64,000 bases of DNA, from positions 248,001-312,000 of the forward strand of contig WYBC01000017.1 in NCBI GenBank assembly GCA_011526085.1, given 5' to 3'. Origin of the DNA: Lysobacter sp. (GTDB lineage: Bacteria; Pseudomonadota; Gammaproteobacteria; Xanthomonadales; Xanthomonadaceae). The notes beneath the pieces are model-generated. The model saw nothing but the letters and a program-made list of their open reading frames with translations. It had not been told where the DNA came from and ran no database searches. Shown piece by piece: positions 1 through 9,576 of this stretch. Within the stretch, counting starts at the first letter, position 1; each line of letters begins with the position of its first letter. A program made the position numbers and the translations under genes.

Positions 1-178
1 GGCGGCGCGACGCATTGAATGGCGGAAAAAAACGAATCTTGCACCAGCTATTGCCTTGATCCATTCGTCCAGACGCCCGTTCCGTTGACACGCCAGCGAG
101 ACATGACTGGAGACCCGACATGTCTGCCTATCAATGCCCCCGAAGAATGCTGGAGCACATGGACCCGCTTTCGATTCG

Positions 179-1936
179 TCAGCTTTCGCCGAACCACGCC
201 GGATAATTGCGCCAACGCCCGACCGAACGCGCATGCATCGGCTGACGCACCTGCCAGCGGCTGAGCGTCTGCACCGAACGGCCACTGGCGTGGAAATCCA
301 GACAACGCGCATCCCAGGGCAGCCCGGCGAAATCGACCAGCCGGCGGATCTGCGCCTCGGTGTCGGCGACGACGCGCTCGTACTCGAATTCGAGGATCGG
401 CAGCGGTGAGACCGCCTGCCAGTGGCGCATCAGCCGCTCCTGCTGCGCGATCACGAAGGCGATGTCGTCGCGATCGGTGGCGTAGGTGGCGGACGGCGCG
501 AAACTCTCGCTGAAGATCGACAATGCGATGTCGCGCGGATCGCGCCGGCACCAGACGATGCGCGCATCGGCGAACAGCATCGCGATCAGGCCGACGTGCA
601 GGAAATTGTAGGGCTGCTTGTCGACCAGCCGCCGCGCATCGACCGGTGCGCCGCGAAGCACGACGGAGAGATACGCCTGCGCGCGTTCGCGCAGCCAGGC
701 GCCGTCGACCTGCGCCGCGTCCTGCGGCCAGCGCAGGCCGGTCTGCGCGGGAATGCCGGCGGAGATCTCATGCGCGATCCCGACGATGCCGGTGAGTTCG
801 CCGCAGCCGTGACCCTGCGGATGCGCGGACAGGATCTGTTCGACCAGCGTGGTCCCGCTGCGCGGCATGCCGACGACGAACAGCGGGCGTTCATCGCGCA
901 TCCCCTTCGCGTGCAGCGACCGCGACAACTCGGGCGTGAACGTCGCGATCGCGGCATCGATCTGCGCGGCGAACACCTCCCGCTCGAAACCGCCATCCTG
1001 CGCACGGCGCAGCCGATTGGCTTCGGTCCAGTGGCATGCGGCGGCAGGATGGTCGCCGAGACTGTCGCTGCGTTTGCCGAGCACGTGATGCAGATAGGCC
1101 CGCTGCGGTTCCGGCACGGCGGCGGCATCGGCCATGGCTTCGGCCTCGCGCACGAGGTCCTCCGGCGCCGCGCCGCGGGCGAGCGCGATGGCCGCACCGA
1201 TCGGGTCGCCCCAGCCGGGCCGCAGCGCGTGCGCGCGCGCATACGCCTGCTGCGCCTGCGTCGCGTCGCCGAGGTCTTCCTGCACCCAGCCGAGTTCCAG
1301 CCACAGCGGCGCGTCGTCGGGAAAACGCGCGACCGCCGCCTGCACGACAGCCAGCGCGTCCGCGGGCGCGCCCAGCCGGCGCCGGCACTGCGACAGACGC
1401 AGGCACAGCGCGGCATCGGTCGCTTCGGGCGTCGTCGCCAGCCGTTCGTACAGCGCCAGCGCTTCGGCGTGATGCTCCAGCGCATATTCGGTTTCGGCCA
1501 CCGCGCGCATCAGCTGCGGATGCGTCGGCGCCAGCGCCAGCGCGCGCTGCAGCGCCGGCAGCGCGTCGGCATCGCGGCGCGCGCCGTAGAGCGTCATGCC
1601 GAGCAGGTACCAGGCATCGACCAGGTCCGGCTTCGCCGCCGCGGCCCCGCCGAATGCGGCGATGGCCTCGTCGATCCGCCCGGCCGCACCGAGCACCTGC
1701 CCCAGTTCCAGTTGCAGCGCGGCATCGTCCGGCGCCAGCGCGACCGCCGTGCGCATGGCATCCACGGCCTGATCGATGCGACCGGCGCTCTGCGCAACCG
1801 CGGCGCGGGCGCGATGCACGGCCGGCACCTGCGGCGCATCGCGCAGCAGCACGGCCAGCGCCAGCTCCGCCTCCAGCAGGCGCGACTGCCGCAGCAGGTC
1901 GTACAGGCGCGGCAATGCGGCGGCGACGGTGTCCAT
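179..1936 (-). CDS. TPR-repeat sulfotransferase family protein
   Basis: A 585-residue protein. Residues 1-300 are TPR-like helical pairs (for example the AEAL, DALA and AIAAF helices spaced about 34 residues apart). The rest is a PAPS-dependent sulfotransferase domain: the 5'-phosphosulfate loop is FVVGMPRSGTTLVEQIL (about 353-369) and the 3'-phosphate site is the WCRRDPRDIALS segment. The architecture resembles bacterial proteins annotated as tyrosylprotein-sulfotransferase-like, so transfer of sulfate to a protein, sugar or small molecule is inferred; the acceptor is unknown. The ATG at 1936 was chosen because GGAAGG lies 9 bases upstream and because the open frame further upstream only shadows dcd. 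It follows dcd by 20 bp and may be co-transcribed with it. No signal peptide is visible, so it is probably cytoplasmic. Confidence 0.85.
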   Translation of the reverse strand: MDTVAAALPRLYDLLRQSRLLEAELALAVLLRDAPQVPAVHRARAAVAQSAGRIDQAVDAMRTAVALAPDDAALQLELGQVLGAAGRIDEAIAAFGGAAAAKPDLVDAWYLLGMTLYGARRDADALPALQRALALAPTHPQLMRAVAETEYALEHHAEALALYERLATTPEATDAALCLRLSQCRRRLGAPADALAVVQAAVARFPDDAPLWLELGWVQEDLGDATQAQQAYARAHALRPGWGDPIGAAIALARGAAPEDLVREAEAMADAAAVPEPQRAYLHHVLGKRSDSLGDHPAAACHWTEANRLRRAQDGGFEREVFAAQIDAAIATFTPELSRSLHAKGMRDERPLFVVGMPRSGTTLVEQILSAHPQGHGCGELTGIVGIAHEISAGIPAQTGLRWPQDAAQVDGAWLRERAQAYLSVVLRGAPVDARRLVDKQPYNFLHVGLIAMLFADARIVWCRRDPRDIALSIFSESFAPSATYATDRDDIAFVIAQQERLMRHWQAVSPLPILEFEYERVVADTEAQIRRLVDFAGLPWDARCLDFHASGRSVQTLSRWQVRQPMHARSVGRWRNYPAWFGES

Positions 1937-1956
1937 GCGCGGCGGCCTTCCGGGAC

Positions 1957-2526
1957 TCAGGTCCGCGGCAGGGTCACGCCGGTCTGGCCCTGGTACTTGC
2001 CGCCGCGGTCCTTGTACGAGGTCTCGCAGATTTCGTCGGACTGGAAGAACAGCATCTGCGCCACGCCTTCGTTGGCATAGATGCGCGCCGGCAGCGGCGT
2101 GGTGTTGCTGAATTCGAGGGTGACGTGCCCTTCCCATTCGGGTTCCAGCGGCGTCACGTTGACGATGATGCCGCAGCGGGCGTAGGTGCTCTTGCCGAGG
2201 CAGACCACCAGCACGTCGCGCGGGATGCGGAAGTATTCGACCGTGCGCGCCAGCGCGAAGGAATTCGGCGGAATGATGCATTCGTCGGCGGTGATGTCGA
2301 CGAAGCTGCCGCTGTCGAAATGCTTCGGATCGACGATCGTCGAGTTGATGTTGGTGAAGATCTTGAATTCGCGGGCGCAGCGCACGTCGTAGCCGTAGCT
2401 GGACGTGCCGTAGCTGACGATGCGGTGGCCGTCGGCGGCATGCTTGACCTGCCCGGGCTCGAACGGCTCGATCATGCCGTGCTGTTCGGACATTTGGCGG
2501 ATCCAGCGGTCGCTCTTGATGCTCAT
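1957..2526 (-). CDS. dcd: dCTP deaminase
   Basis: Deaminates dCTP to dUTP, feeding dUTPase and thymidylate synthesis in the cytoplasm. The 189-residue product has the normal family length. The start [12 protein letters not shown] is the usual Dcd N-terminus. The catalytic glutamate sits at residue 138 in VTLEFSN, the phosphate-binding segment is [10 protein letters not shown] (110-119), and the C-terminal [12 protein letters not shown] tail is the lid that closes over the nucleotide. The start ATG at 2526 is preferred over upstream ATGs because the N-terminus matches the family exactly there. It is the first gene of a two-gene run with the TPR-sulfotransferase, with no obvious functional link between the two. 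Confidence 0.97.
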   Translation of the reverse strand: MSIKSDRWIRQMSEQHGMIEPFEPGQVKHAADGHRIVSYGTSSYGYDVRCAREFKIFTNINSTIVDPKHFDSGSFVDITADECIIPPNSFALARTVEYFRIPRDVLVVCLGKSTYARCGIIVNVTPLEPEWEGHVTLEFSNTTPLPARIYANEGVAQMLFFQSDEICETSYKDRGGKYQGQTGVTLPRT

Positions 2527-2620
2527 GCGGTTCTGTTCCCGGGCCCGGGGCCCGTCTCGACGGTCGGTAGCCCGCCATTCTACGGGATGGCCGCCTGAGG
2601 ACGCCCCGCCCGGAAACACG

Positions 2621-2644
2621 AAGGCCCGGCGGATGCCGGGCCTT
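2621..2644 (-). terminator. Hairpin terminator after the subtilase gene
   Basis: A perfect 10-bp stem (aaggcccggc / gccgggcctt) with a 4-base loop. On the minus strand it lies 27 bp past the subtilase stop and is followed by CGTGTTT, as expected for a Rho-independent terminator. Confidence 0.75.
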
Positions 2645-2671
2645 CGGACGGCGACAGCGGAAGGTCGCGGG

Positions 2672-4048
<1,377 letters not shown>

Positions 4049-4297
4049 GTTGCGGGAACCCCCTGAAATGCGGACGAAGGATACGGATGCGGGTTGCGGT
4101 CCGGACAGCGCCTGAAGTTCGCCCAAGGCGACGTGCGCGGCGGAAACACAACCTGTCGAATTTACGCCCCCGGAAAGCGCCGCGCATGCCGCACTGCGAC
4201 ATTGCCGATGGACGGCAAAATCGTTGCAAATGAAACCAGGACGGATCGCTCCTCCGGTGCGGCGGGGAGCATCGCAGTGAAAATCGTCGCGGCCGGC

Positions 4298-5161
4298 TCA
4301 GACCAGGCTGGCACCGATTTCCGCGCGGACGCGCGGGCGCTTGTCCAGTTCCTCCAGCAGCCGCAGGGCGACCTGGCGGTAGGCCTCGGCCGCCGCGGAG
4401 TCCGGCGCGGACAGCACCACGGGTGTGCCGGCATCGCCCTGCTCGCGGATCGACACCGCCAGCGGCAGCGAGCCAAGCAGCGGCACGCCGTACTGCGTCG
4501 CCATGCGCTCGCCGCCGCCGTTGCCGAACAGATGTTCGACATGACCGCAGTTCGAACAGACGTGCTGGGCCATGTTCTCGATCAGGCCGAGCACCGGCAC
4601 CTGGACCTTCTCGAACATCTTCAGCGCCTTGCGGGCGTCGAGCGTGGCCACGTCCTGCGGCGTGGTCACGATGACCGCGCCGGCGACCGGAATCTTCTGC
4701 GCCAGGGTCAGCTGGATGTCGCCGGTGCCGGGCGGGAGATCGATCACCAGCAGGTCGAGACCATCGTCGCCGTCGCCCCAGCGGGTGTCGTTCAGCAACT
4801 GGGTCAGGGCGGAGGTGGCCATCGGTCCGCGCCAGATCATCGGCGTGTCTTCTTCCACCAGGAAACCGATCGACATGGTCTCCACGCCGTGGGCGCGCAT
4901 GGGCACGATGGATTTGCCGTCCGGGCTGTCCGGGCGGCCGGACAGCCCGAGCATGGTCGGAATGCTCGGGCCGTAGATGTCGGCGTCGAGCAGCCCGACG
5001 CGAAGCCCCTGTCCGGCCAGGGCCACCGCCAGATTGACGGCGGTGGTGGATTTGCCGACGCCGCCCTTGCCGGAGCCGATCGCGATGATGTTGCGCACCC
5101 GCGGTAGGGGGGAGAGGGTCGGCTGGACGGCGTGCGGGGGCAATCGGGTCGGGGTTTTCAT
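4298..5161 (-). CDS. apbC: Fe-S cluster carrier protein ApbC/Mrp
   Basis: A cytoplasmic P-loop ATPase of the Mrp/NBP35 family that binds and passes on 4Fe-4S clusters. The 287-residue product has the deviant Walker A GSGKGGVGKST (29-39), a DADIYGPS switch, and the cluster-binding CSNC pair in the C-terminal half (HVCSNCGHVEHLFG). The N-terminal DUF59/MIP18 domain found in longer homologues is missing, which is common. The ATG at 5161 was chosen over upstream ATGs because GGCGAC lies close upstream and the longer version only adds an Arg-rich tail. It is divergent from the TonB receptor and ends about 250 bp before the subtilase start; no partner gene is adjacent. Confidence 0.93.
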   Translation of the reverse strand: MKTPTRLPPHAVQPTLSPLPRVRNIIAIGSGKGGVGKSTTAVNLAVALAGQGLRVGLLDADIYGPSIPTMLGLSGRPDSPDGKSIVPMRAHGVETMSIGFLVEEDTPMIWRGPMATSALTQLLNDTRWGDGDDGLDLLVIDLPPGTGDIQLTLAQKIPVAGAVIVTTPQDVATLDARKALKMFEKVQVPVLGLIENMAQHVCSNCGHVEHLFGNGGGERMATQYGVPLLGSLPLAVSIREQGDAGTPVVLSAPDSAAAEAYRQVALRLLEELDKRPRVRAEIGASLV

Positions 5162-5405
5162 GTCGCCATTGTCGCCGGCCGGAAGGGACGCGGCCAGCCC
5201 GTTCCCGAGCCTTCTTTTCCGGGGCCTGGCCCGGATACGGCCACGGATGGTTTTGCCGCATCTGCCCGGACGGCCCCGGAGGCCCCGAAGACACCCACAC
5301 TCACATGACAAGCCCGTTAAAGCCATGTTAAGTTCCGGCGGTAGGCGTCAGGGGGGTACATCTGCCGTCTCGCTTTCGTTCACGACTTGCTTACCGGGGA
5401 TTTCC

Positions 5406-8306
5406 ATGACTTCACGCAATCCGCGTCGCCTGCGACGCAGCCAGCTCACCTCCGCCATCCTGGCGACCTTCCTGGTCTCCGGCATGGCGTTCGCCCAGGA
5501 CACCAGCGGCAACACGGAAGACGATCAGGACGACAACCAGACCACGACCGAACAGTCGCAGAACCTCGACAAGATCGAAGTCGTCGGCAGCCGCATCAAG
5601 CGCGCCGAAGTCGAAGGTCCGTCGCCGGTCACCATCATCACGTCCGAGCAGATCGAACGTGAAGGCTTCAACACCGTTTACGACGCGCTGGAAACCATCA
5701 GCCAGAACACCGGTTTCGGCCAGAACGATTTCAACGCCGCCGGCGGTTTCACGCCGAACGCGAGCGTCATCAACCTTCGTGGCCTGGGCCCGGGCCGCAC
5801 CCTGCTGCTCGTCAACGGTCGCCGCGCGAACGACTATCCGTTCCCGTACAACGGCCGCAGCAACTTCCAGAACTTCAACAGCATCCCGGCCGCCGCGGTG
5901 CAGCGCATCGAGATCCTGGCCGGCGGCGCGTCGGCCATTTACGGTTCCGACGCGGTCGCGGGCGTGATCAACGTCGTGCTGAAGACCAACTACGAAGGCA
6001 ATCTGCTCAAGATCAAGGGCCAGACCAGCACCCAGGGCGGCCGCGATGTCGGCGACCTGCAATGGGTCGGCGGCAAGACCGGCGACAACTGGAGCGTGAC
6101 CTACGCGTTCGAGTCGTACAACGCCGAACCGCTGTTCGGCTATCAGCGCGACTTCATGGATTCGGCCGCCGACAACCCCTCGCCTCCGGGCGTGAACGGC
6201 GCACCGGGCCTGGGTGGCTACCAGCCGCCGATCGGCATCCAGATCCGCCGCATCAGCGCCACCGGCGGCACGCTCGGCTACGTCCAGCCGGCAGGCCGCA
6301 ACTGCAACGCCAGCGAACTCTATCGCCCGCACACCTACACCAGCAGCGCCACCGGCGCCACCCTGGGCCCGGGCTGCGGCTACGATCGCTATCCCGCCGA
6401 GCAGACCGTCGCCAACGGCAACAACGATCTGTCCGGTTACGTCTACGGCACCTACAACTTCACCGACAACCTCGAAGGCTGGGCCAGCGTCATGGCCTAC
6501 AACTCGCGCTCACGCCTGAGCGGTGGTGTCGAACAGTGGTTCGGCGGTCCGCAGCCGAACGCCACCTTCTACGCGCCGAACCTCGGCATCCGCGCGCTGC
6601 CGATCCGCGCACTCACGCCGGAATCCTACGGCGGCAGCGAAGGCACCTACCAGAAGTTCGAAGAGAACTCCTACGACGTGGCCTTCGGTCTGCGCGGCAC
6701 GATCTTCGATCGCTTCGACTGGGATTGGACCATCGGCGGCGCCAAGTACCAGGCCATCCGCGATCGTCCGCGCATGACCGTGACCGGTGCCACCAACTAC
6801 TTCCTCGGCACCCGTCTCGGCACCACCGGCGTCGGCCCGTACACCGGCCTGACCGGCATTCCGAACGGCCTGCCGGTCTACAACCTCAATCTCGACCGCT
6901 TCTACGGCCCGATCTCGGCCGCCGACTACGCGTCGATGTCGACCATGGTCCATTACAACGGCAAGTCCGAAAACGCCGCCACCAGCCTGGTGGTCAGTGG
7001 CGACCTGTTCGAACTGCCGGCCGGCCCGGTGGGCTTCGCCACCGTGCTGGAAGCCAACCGCCAGTCCTACGATCTCGAAAGCGACGCCCGGATCTTCCCG
7101 AGCGTGCGCGAGATCTACAACCTGACCGGCACCGGCGGCGGCGGCAAGCGCAATCGCTACGCGATCGGCGCCGAAGTCAACATCCCCGTGTTCAGCATGC
7201 TCAACGTCAGCCTGGCGGGTCGTCTCGACAAGTACGACGACATCACCGAGGTGGACGATGCGAAGACCTGGGGCGTCGGCCTTGAGTTCCGTCCGTTCGA
7301 CAACCTGCTGATCCGCGGCAACTACGCCACCAGCTTCAAGGCCCCGGACATGCACTACGTGTTCTCCGAGCGCAGCGGCAGCTTCGGCACCATCACCGAC
7401 TTCTACCGCTGCTTCGTCAACGGTATCGCCGCGACCGCGTGCGGCGGCTCCGGCGGCACCTACAACTACTCGGCGTTCACCACGTCCGAAGGCCAGCCCG
7501 GTCTGCGCGAAGAAACCGGCAAGTCCTGGACCGCCGGCGTCGTGTGGGACATCACCGACACGCTGTCCATCTCGGCCGACTACTACGAAATCGACCTTGA
7601 AGACGTGGTGACCGTGCAGTCGGGTACTTCGATCCTCAACGCCGAATACGGCTGTCTGTCCGGCACCGGCACCTACCCGAACGGCACTCCGTTCCCGTTC
7701 GCGCCGGGTTCCGCGTTCTGCACCGAGACCCTGTCGCGTATCGATCGCGATCCGAACACCAACGCGATCACCGAGATCCGCAGCGGCCCGATCAACCTGG
7801 CTTCGCAGGGCACCAAGGGCATCGACGCGACCGCCCGCTACTCGCTGACCACCGATCGCTTCGGCAGCTTCAGCACCTCGCTGAGCTGGTCGCACGTGCT
7901 GGAGCAGACCCAGCGTGCGTCGGAAGGCGACCCGATCCTCAGCTACCGCGACTTCAACACCAACTCCGACTACCGCAGCCGTGTCCGCTGGAGCACCAAC
8001 TGGCGCAAGGGCGACTGGGACGCGACGGTGCTGATGAACCGCATCGGCAGCTTCCCGATCTGGAGCCCGTCGAACAGCAACTTCACCAGCGGCGAGATCG
8101 ACAGCCGCGTCGGCCCGCAGATCACCTGGAACATGACGGTCGGCAAGAAGATCACCGATGCGCTCTACGTCCGTGCGAACGTCAACAACGTGTTCGACCG
8201 GATCGCGCCGCGCGATCAGACCTTCAACTCCTACCCGTACTTCTGGCAGGGTTACAGCCCGATCGGCCGCGAAATCGGTCTGGAACTGAGCTACAAGTTC
8301 AACTGA
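5406..8306 (+). CDS. TonB-dependent outer-membrane receptor
   Basis: A 966-residue outer-membrane receptor. The signal peptide ends near residue 30 (GMAFA|QDTS). An acidic and polar spacer follows, then a TonB box (DKIEVVGSR, about 55-63) and a plug domain (PSPVTIITSEQI, VINLRGLGPGRTLLLVNGRR, IEILAGGASAIYGSDAVAGVINVVLK, about 73-193). The rest is beta-barrel strands ending in IGLELSYKFN. The plug wording (FNSIPAAAVQRIEIL) is typical of the large receptors expanded in xanthomonads, many of which import carbohydrates or peptides. The ligand cannot be read from sequence. The ATG at 5406 is chosen because it gives a proper signal peptide and has GGGGA just upstream. The gene is monocistronic with a strong terminator behind it. 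Confidence 0.94.
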   Translation: MTSRNPRRLRRSQLTSAILATFLVSGMAFAQDTSGNTEDDQDDNQTTTEQSQNLDKIEVVGSRIKRAEVEGPSPVTIITSEQIEREGFNTVYDALETISQNTGFGQNDFNAAGGFTPNASVINLRGLGPGRTLLLVNGRRANDYPFPYNGRSNFQNFNSIPAAAVQRIEILAGGASAIYGSDAVAGVINVVLKTNYEGNLLKIKGQTSTQGGRDVGDLQWVGGKTGDNWSVTYAFESYNAEPLFGYQRDFMDSAADNPSPPGVNGAPGLGGYQPPIGIQIRRISATGGTLGYVQPAGRNCNASELYRPHTYTSSATGATLGPGCGYDRYPAEQTVANGNNDLSGYVYGTYNFTDNLEGWASVMAYNSRSRLSGGVEQWFGGPQPNATFYAPNLGIRALPIRALTPESYGGSEGTYQKFEENSYDVAFGLRGTIFDRFDWDWTIGGAKYQAIRDRPRMTVTGATNYFLGTRLGTTGVGPYTGLTGIPNGLPVYNLNLDRFYGPISAADYASMSTMVHYNGKSENAATSLVVSGDLFELPAGPVGFATVLEANRQSYDLESDARIFPSVREIYNLTGTGGGGKRNRYAIGAEVNIPVFSMLNVSLAGRLDKYDDITEVDDAKTWGVGLEFRPFDNLLIRGNYATSFKAPDMHYVFSERSGSFGTITDFYRCFVNGIAATACGGSGGTYNYSAFTTSEGQPGLREETGKSWTAGVVWDITDTLSISADYYEIDLEDVVTVQSGTSILNAEYGCLSGTGTYPNGTPFPFAPGSAFCTETLSRIDRDPNTNAITEIRSGPINLASQGTKGIDATARYSLTTDRFGSFSTSLSWSHVLEQTQRASEGDPILSYRDFNTNSDYRSRVRWSTNWRKGDWDATVLMNRIGSFPIWSPSNSNFTSGEIDSRVGPQITWNMTVGKKITDALYVRANVNNVFDRIAPRDQTFNSYPYFWQGYSPIGREIGLELSYKFN

Positions 8307-8329
8307 TCCAGCGCGACCGCGACACGAAG

Positions 8330-8358
8330 GAGCCCGGCGAAAGCCGGGCTCTTTTTTT
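8330..8358 (+). terminator. Rho-independent terminator after the TonB receptor
   Basis: A 9-bp stem (gagcccggc / gccgggctc) with a GAAA loop, followed by seven Ts at 8352-8358, beginning 24 bp after the receptor stop codon. One of the clearest terminators in the window. Confidence 0.92.
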
Positions 8359-8502
8359 GCGCGCGGAGCCTCCCGGCCACAGAGCTGAACATCATCGTCG
8401 CGCCGCTTCCATACCCCGCCGGATGCGGTATAAAGACCTGCCCCGGGGCGGGTTCCGCCAACCGGGCCAAGACCATAGATCCATCGCCCTGGGAGGGGAC
8501 AC

Positions 8503-8940
8503 ATGCGCATCAAATCCTTCATCACCCTGCTCGCGCTGCCGATGCTGGCCGCGGCGTTCATCGCTTCGGCCCAGAACGCGTCGCCGGTCGGCCGCTGGAA
8601 GACCTACGACGAAGACACCGGCAAGCCGCGCCTGATCGTCGAAGTCTACGAAGCGAAGGGCGGCACCTACGCCGCCAAGGTCCTCGACACCCTGTTCGCG
8701 CCGAACGCCGTCTGCACCGACTGCAAGGGCGACAAGAAGGGCAAGCCGATCAAGGGCATGGTCATCATGTGGAGCCAGAAGCCGGTCGGCGACGGCAGCT
8801 TCGAAGGCGGCACCATCCTGAAGCTGTCGAACGGCAAGGAATACAAGTCCAAGGCGCGGCTGCTGCCGGGCAACAAGTTCGAAGTCTCCGGCTGCCTCGG
8901 CCCGATCTGCAAGCATCAGACCTGGACCCGCGAGAACTGA
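8503..8940 (+). CDS. DUF2147 exported protein (first copy)
   Basis: A 145-residue exported protein with a signal peptide (LPMLAAAFIASAQ, cleavage near residue 23). The mature part matches the DUF2147 family: GRWKTYDEDTGKPR at the start, a Cys pair (VCTDCKG), the central GMVIMW segment, and GKEYKSKARL near the end. No biochemical role is established for the family; a periplasmic lipocalin-like or binding fold is only a guess. The ATG is preceded by GGGAGGGG. A second, diverged copy lies 106 bp downstream, with a terminator between them, so the two are a tandem duplication that can be transcribed separately. Confidence 0.88.
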   Translation: MRIKSFITLLALPMLAAAFIASAQNASPVGRWKTYDEDTGKPRLIVEVYEAKGGTYAAKVLDTLFAPNAVCTDCKGDKKGKPIKGMVIMWSQKPVGDGSFEGGTILKLSNGKEYKSKARLLPGNKFEVSGCLGPICKHQTWTREN

Positions 8941-8988
8941 TCCGGCGGATTCTCTTCGCGATCCGTCCTTCCGCGATTCGCTGAACCC

Positions 8989-9028
8989 ACGGCCCGTGCC
9001 CGGCAACGACGCACGGGCCGTTTCCTTT
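8989..9028 (+). terminator. Hairpin terminator between the DUF2147 copies
   Basis: An 11-bp perfect stem (acggcccgtgc at 8989-8999 with gcacgggccgt at 9011-9021) and an 11-base loop, followed by ttccttttcc. It ends just before the ribosome-binding site of the second DUF2147 gene. Confidence 0.75.
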
Positions 9029-9046
9029 TCCGTCCACGGAGTTCCC

Positions 9047-9502
9047 ATGCGCCGCACCGTTCTCGTCTGGCTGGCCCTGCTCTGCCTGCTGCCCGTCTCC
9101 GCCTTCGCCCAGAACACATCGGCGCAAAGCTCGCCGCTCGGCCGCTGGCGCAGCATCGACGACGCCAGCGGCAAACCCAAGGCGGTGATCGAGATTTCCG
9201 AGACCGGCAACGGCACGCTGTCGGCAAAGATCGTGCAGATCCTCGACACCAAGGACGGCCCGAACCCGCTGTGCGACGACTGCACCGGCGCCCGGCACAA
9301 CAAACCGATCCTCGGCATGACCATCGCCTGGGGCCTGAAGCCGCAGGGCAAGGTCTGGGCCGGCGGCCGCATCCTCGACCCCGAGAACGGCAAGGAATAC
9401 TCGGTGAAGATGACGCCGATCGCCGGCGGCAGGAAGCTGGAAGTCCGCGGTTTTCTCGGCGTCGCGCTGCTCGGACGCACCCAGGTCTGGCTGCGCGAAT
9501 AG
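9047..9502 (+). CDS. DUF2147 exported protein (second copy)
   Basis: A 151-residue paralogue of the preceding gene. The signal peptide MRRTVLVWLALLCLLPVSAFA is followed by a mature domain with the same landmarks: GRWRSIDDASGKPK, LCDDCTG, GMTIAW, NGKEYSVKM, and a TQVWLRE end. The Cys pair is conserved, while the extra CLGPIC pair near the C-terminus of the first copy is absent here. The start at 9047 is preferred over an ATG-less upstream extension because it begins the signal peptide and has CACGGAG 6 bases upstream. Function unknown; probably periplasmic. Confidence 0.87.
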   Translation: MRRTVLVWLALLCLLPVSAFAQNTSAQSSPLGRWRSIDDASGKPKAVIEISETGNGTLSAKIVQILDTKDGPNPLCDDCTGARHNKPILGMTIAWGLKPQGKVWAGGRILDPENGKEYSVKMTPIAGGRKLEVRGFLGVALLGRTQVWLRE

Positions 9503-9576
9503 CCGCGACGGCCGCCTCGGGGAGCGGTCCGGGACGCATGCCATAATCTTCGGCCGTCCTCCCCGTGTCCGTGCCC

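Noticed and set aside
19-264. Short open frame at the left edge on the plus strand
   Set aside because: No ribosome-binding site, no family resemblance, and it overlaps the 3' end of the sulfotransferase gene on the other strand.
422-2080. Long plus-strand open frame opposite the sulfotransferase
   Set aside because: Arg/Ala/Gly-rich antisense frame, a common by-product of high GC with strong third-position bias; the real domains are on the minus strand.
4201-4220. Small hairpin TTGCCG/CGGCAA downstream of apbC as a terminator
   Set aside because: Only 6 bp, no T-run on the minus strand.
5305-5331. ATGACA with TGTTAA as promoter of the first TonB receptor
   Set aside because: Spacing is 15 bases and the -10 match is poor; not strong enough to list.
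6510-8561. 683-codon minus-strand frame inside the first TonB receptor
   Set aside because: Its composition is that of a shadow frame, with no recognisable domain.
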